DNA from: Ruminococcus sp. UBA3855
GTDB taxonomy: Bacteria; Bacillota; Clostridia; Oscillospirales; Ruminococcaceae
NCBI GenBank assembly: GCA_002392545.1
Contig: DGHF01000024.1
Location: 1-6,500, forward strand
Length of the DNA: 6,500 nucleotides
Direction of reading: 5' to 3'
Below are positions 5,358 through 6,500 of the stretch, piece by piece. The notes beneath the pieces were generated by a model. That model searched no databases. It saw only the letters and a list, made by a program, of their open reading frames with translations, and had not been told where the DNA came from. Made by a program: the position numbers and the translations under genes. The number at the start of each line of letters is the position of its first letter. The first letter of the stretch is position 1.

Positions 5358-6365
5358 ATGCTCGAATTTCAGAATGTCAATCCAATTAAAAATTCACTCT
5401 TGCAGATGGTAAAGTCTCAGGGTGAAGAAATTCTGGATGATTCCAACAAAGTCATCTCGTTGATGAATGACATCATTCCTGACTATGAAAGGGAACGCCG
5501 TCTGTTAAAACACGTTTTAAGTAATGATGTCCTGAAGATGATGCGCAAAGAAGACAGCCACAAAATCGCTATCATGAAGGCAAGGGAATATATGACCAAT
5601 GAATTATTCCTTGCAGATGCAGCAGTGGAATTTGTATTGACCTGCTTCACCCACATGATGGAATGGGCTTACGAACCGCCGGCAAACAAGCCAGCACAGC
5701 CCACAGCTGCTGCACCAATGATGCAGAACCCTGGGGGCAACCCGATTCCGTTCGGTTCGGCTCATGCCGCTCCGGCAAGACCAGTCGCAGCCGCTCCCAA
5801 GCCTTCCGCTGAAAGACGATTTACCCCTGAAGAGGCAAAACGTGCAGCTGGTCTTTTCTCCAGTACCGTAAAAGTTCCGGAAGGTGTTACCAATATTGCA
5901 GACTTCTGCTTTGACGGAAGCCGTGTGAAAGAAATCACCCTTCCGCAGTCTGTTTATGTCATTGGTGAATATGCATTTTCTGACTGCAAAAAGCTGAAAA
6001 CCCTTGAAATGCCTCCGAATGTCAGAAGAATCGGACGTGGTGCATTCAGTTCCTGTGGTAAGCTGACAATGATGCGTGTACCGCAGGGCGTGACAGAAAT
6101 CGAAGACAGTACTTTCGAATTCTGTTCCAGTCTGGAAATGCTCGAATTACCGCCGACCATTGCAAGCATTGGTTCAGAAGCATTTCAGGGCTGTATTTCA
6201 CTGAAAAAGCTGTTCCTGACAGACAGTGTGAAATACATTGATGATGATGCATTCAAGATGTGTCAGAATCTGACAGTACGTTGTGTAGAAAATTCTTATG
6301 TACATAAGTTCTGCACAAGTCATGGTGTTAAGTGTGAGCCCGTGAGAAAGGGCTTTGCAGGCTAA
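5358..6365 (+). CDS. Cytoplasmic protein with helical N-terminal domain, Pro/Ala linker and six BspA-type leucine-rich repeats
   Basis: From ATG 5358 the protein has 335 residues and no signal peptide or membrane segment. Residues 1-105 form a helix-rich, charged domain starting NPIKNSLLQMVKSQGEEILD. It resembles N-terminal adaptor-like modules I associate with Clostridia signalling proteins, but I cannot name a family with certainty. Residues 107-155 are a Pro/Ala-rich flexible linker. Residues about 171-310 hold six repeats of the LRR_5/BspA type, starting near 173, 195, 218, 241, 264 and 287 (22, then 23-residue spacing), with the pattern LPxxVxxIGxxAFxxCxxL. A Cys follows the AF/TF position in five of the six. 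The last 20 residues cap the solenoid. BspA-type repeats usually mediate protein binding and are often on secreted proteins; here the location appears cytoplasmic. A kinase gene starts 43 bases downstream, so the protein may be a scaffold, substrate or regulator of that kinase. That link is inference from gene order. Confidence 0.88.
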   Translation: MLEFQNVNPIKNSLLQMVKSQGEEILDDSNKVISLMNDIIPDYERERRLLKHVLSNDVLKMMRKEDSHKIAIMKAREYMTNELFLADAAVEFVLTCFTHMMEWAYEPPANKPAQPTAAAPMMQNPGGNPIPFGSAHAAPARPVAAAPKPSAERRFTPEEAKRAAGLFSSTVKVPEGVTNIADFCFDGSRVKEITLPQSVYVIGEYAFSDCKKLKTLEMPPNVRRIGRGAFSSCGKLTMMRVPQGVTEIEDSTFEFCSSLEMLELPPTIASIGSEAFQGCISLKKLFLTDSVKYIDDDAFKMCQNLTVRCVENSYVHKFCTSHGVKCEPVRKGFAG

Positions 6366-6408
6366 GACCTGAAAATAAAATTATGAAACAGAAAGGGATG
6401 AGTTCAAA

Positions 6409-6500
6409 ATGGTTGAACTTCAAATCGGGCAGTATGTCGAGATGGAATACGGCGGAGCTGCAAAGGTTTTGAAAGAACTTGGCAGCGGCGGTCAGGGTAT
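6409..6500 (+). CDS. N-terminus of a Hanks-type Ser/Thr protein kinase, 3'-truncated by window edge
   Basis: Thirty codons are visible from ATG 6409 to the window edge. They read as a kinase N-lobe start: IGQYVEMEYGGAAKVLKELGSGGQG, with the ATP-binding glycine loop GSGGQG at 25-30. This matches the beginning of PknB-like kinases of the type with a GSGGQGxVY loop. An AGGG-containing ribosome binding site (6394-6397) lies 11 bases upstream. An ATG at 6383 is in another frame and was not used. The catalytic lysine, HRD and DFG motifs lie beyond the window, so activity cannot be judged. The 43-base gap from the repeat-protein gene has no terminator, so the two are probably co-transcribed. Confidence 0.82.
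   Translation, partial: MVELQIGQYVEMEYGGAAKVLKELGSGGQG

Overview
The window looks like a chromosomal segment from a gut or rumen Clostridia member, probably Ruminococcus-like (Oscillospiraceae). Supporting signs are moderate GC genes with very AT-rich spacers, strong AGGAGG-type ribosome binding sites, sigma-A promoters with extended -10 boxes, a BspA-type leucine-rich-repeat protein beside a Hanks-type kinase, and overall protein style. The genus is an inference; there is no rRNA or other marker to confirm it.

Layout, left to right. (1) Positions 1-1796, plus strand: the 3' part of coaBC (coenzyme A synthesis), then complete rarA (AAA+ replication-fork maintenance ATPase) 18 bases later, closed by a strong hairpin terminator at about 1809-1845. 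(2) Positions about 1800-2390: no convincing protein gene. The minus strand carries a complete transcription unit: an A-tract, a perfect TTGACA-17-TATAAT promoter with extended -10, about 590 nt rich in inverted repeats, and the same 1809-1829 hairpin followed by a U-tract in the minus direction. This is best read as a large independent structured noncoding RNA. Its size and architecture resemble the ROOL class, but I cannot prove class membership by reading. (3) Positions 2505-4978, minus strand: a two-gene operon with its own promoter and terminator. It encodes a lipid-anchored, RbsB-like sugar-binding protein and then a two-TM protein with a degenerate GGDEF domain (SGNEF). No transporter genes lie beside them, which suggests ligand sensing rather than uptake. 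(4) Positions 4888-5357: a divergent regulatory region with one promoter in each direction and several palindromes. (5) Positions 5164-6500, plus strand: a consensus promoter, a leader of about 160 nt that can form hairpins, a cytoplasmic protein with a helical N-terminal domain, a Pro/Ala linker and six BspA-type repeats, and then the first 30 codons of a Ser/Thr protein kinase with a GSGGQG glycine loop.

Functionally, the left end is housekeeping. The centre is a candidate large RNA flanked by two signalling units: binding protein plus GGDEF on the minus strand, and repeat protein plus kinase on the plus strand. The RNA transcription unit is the most notable item.
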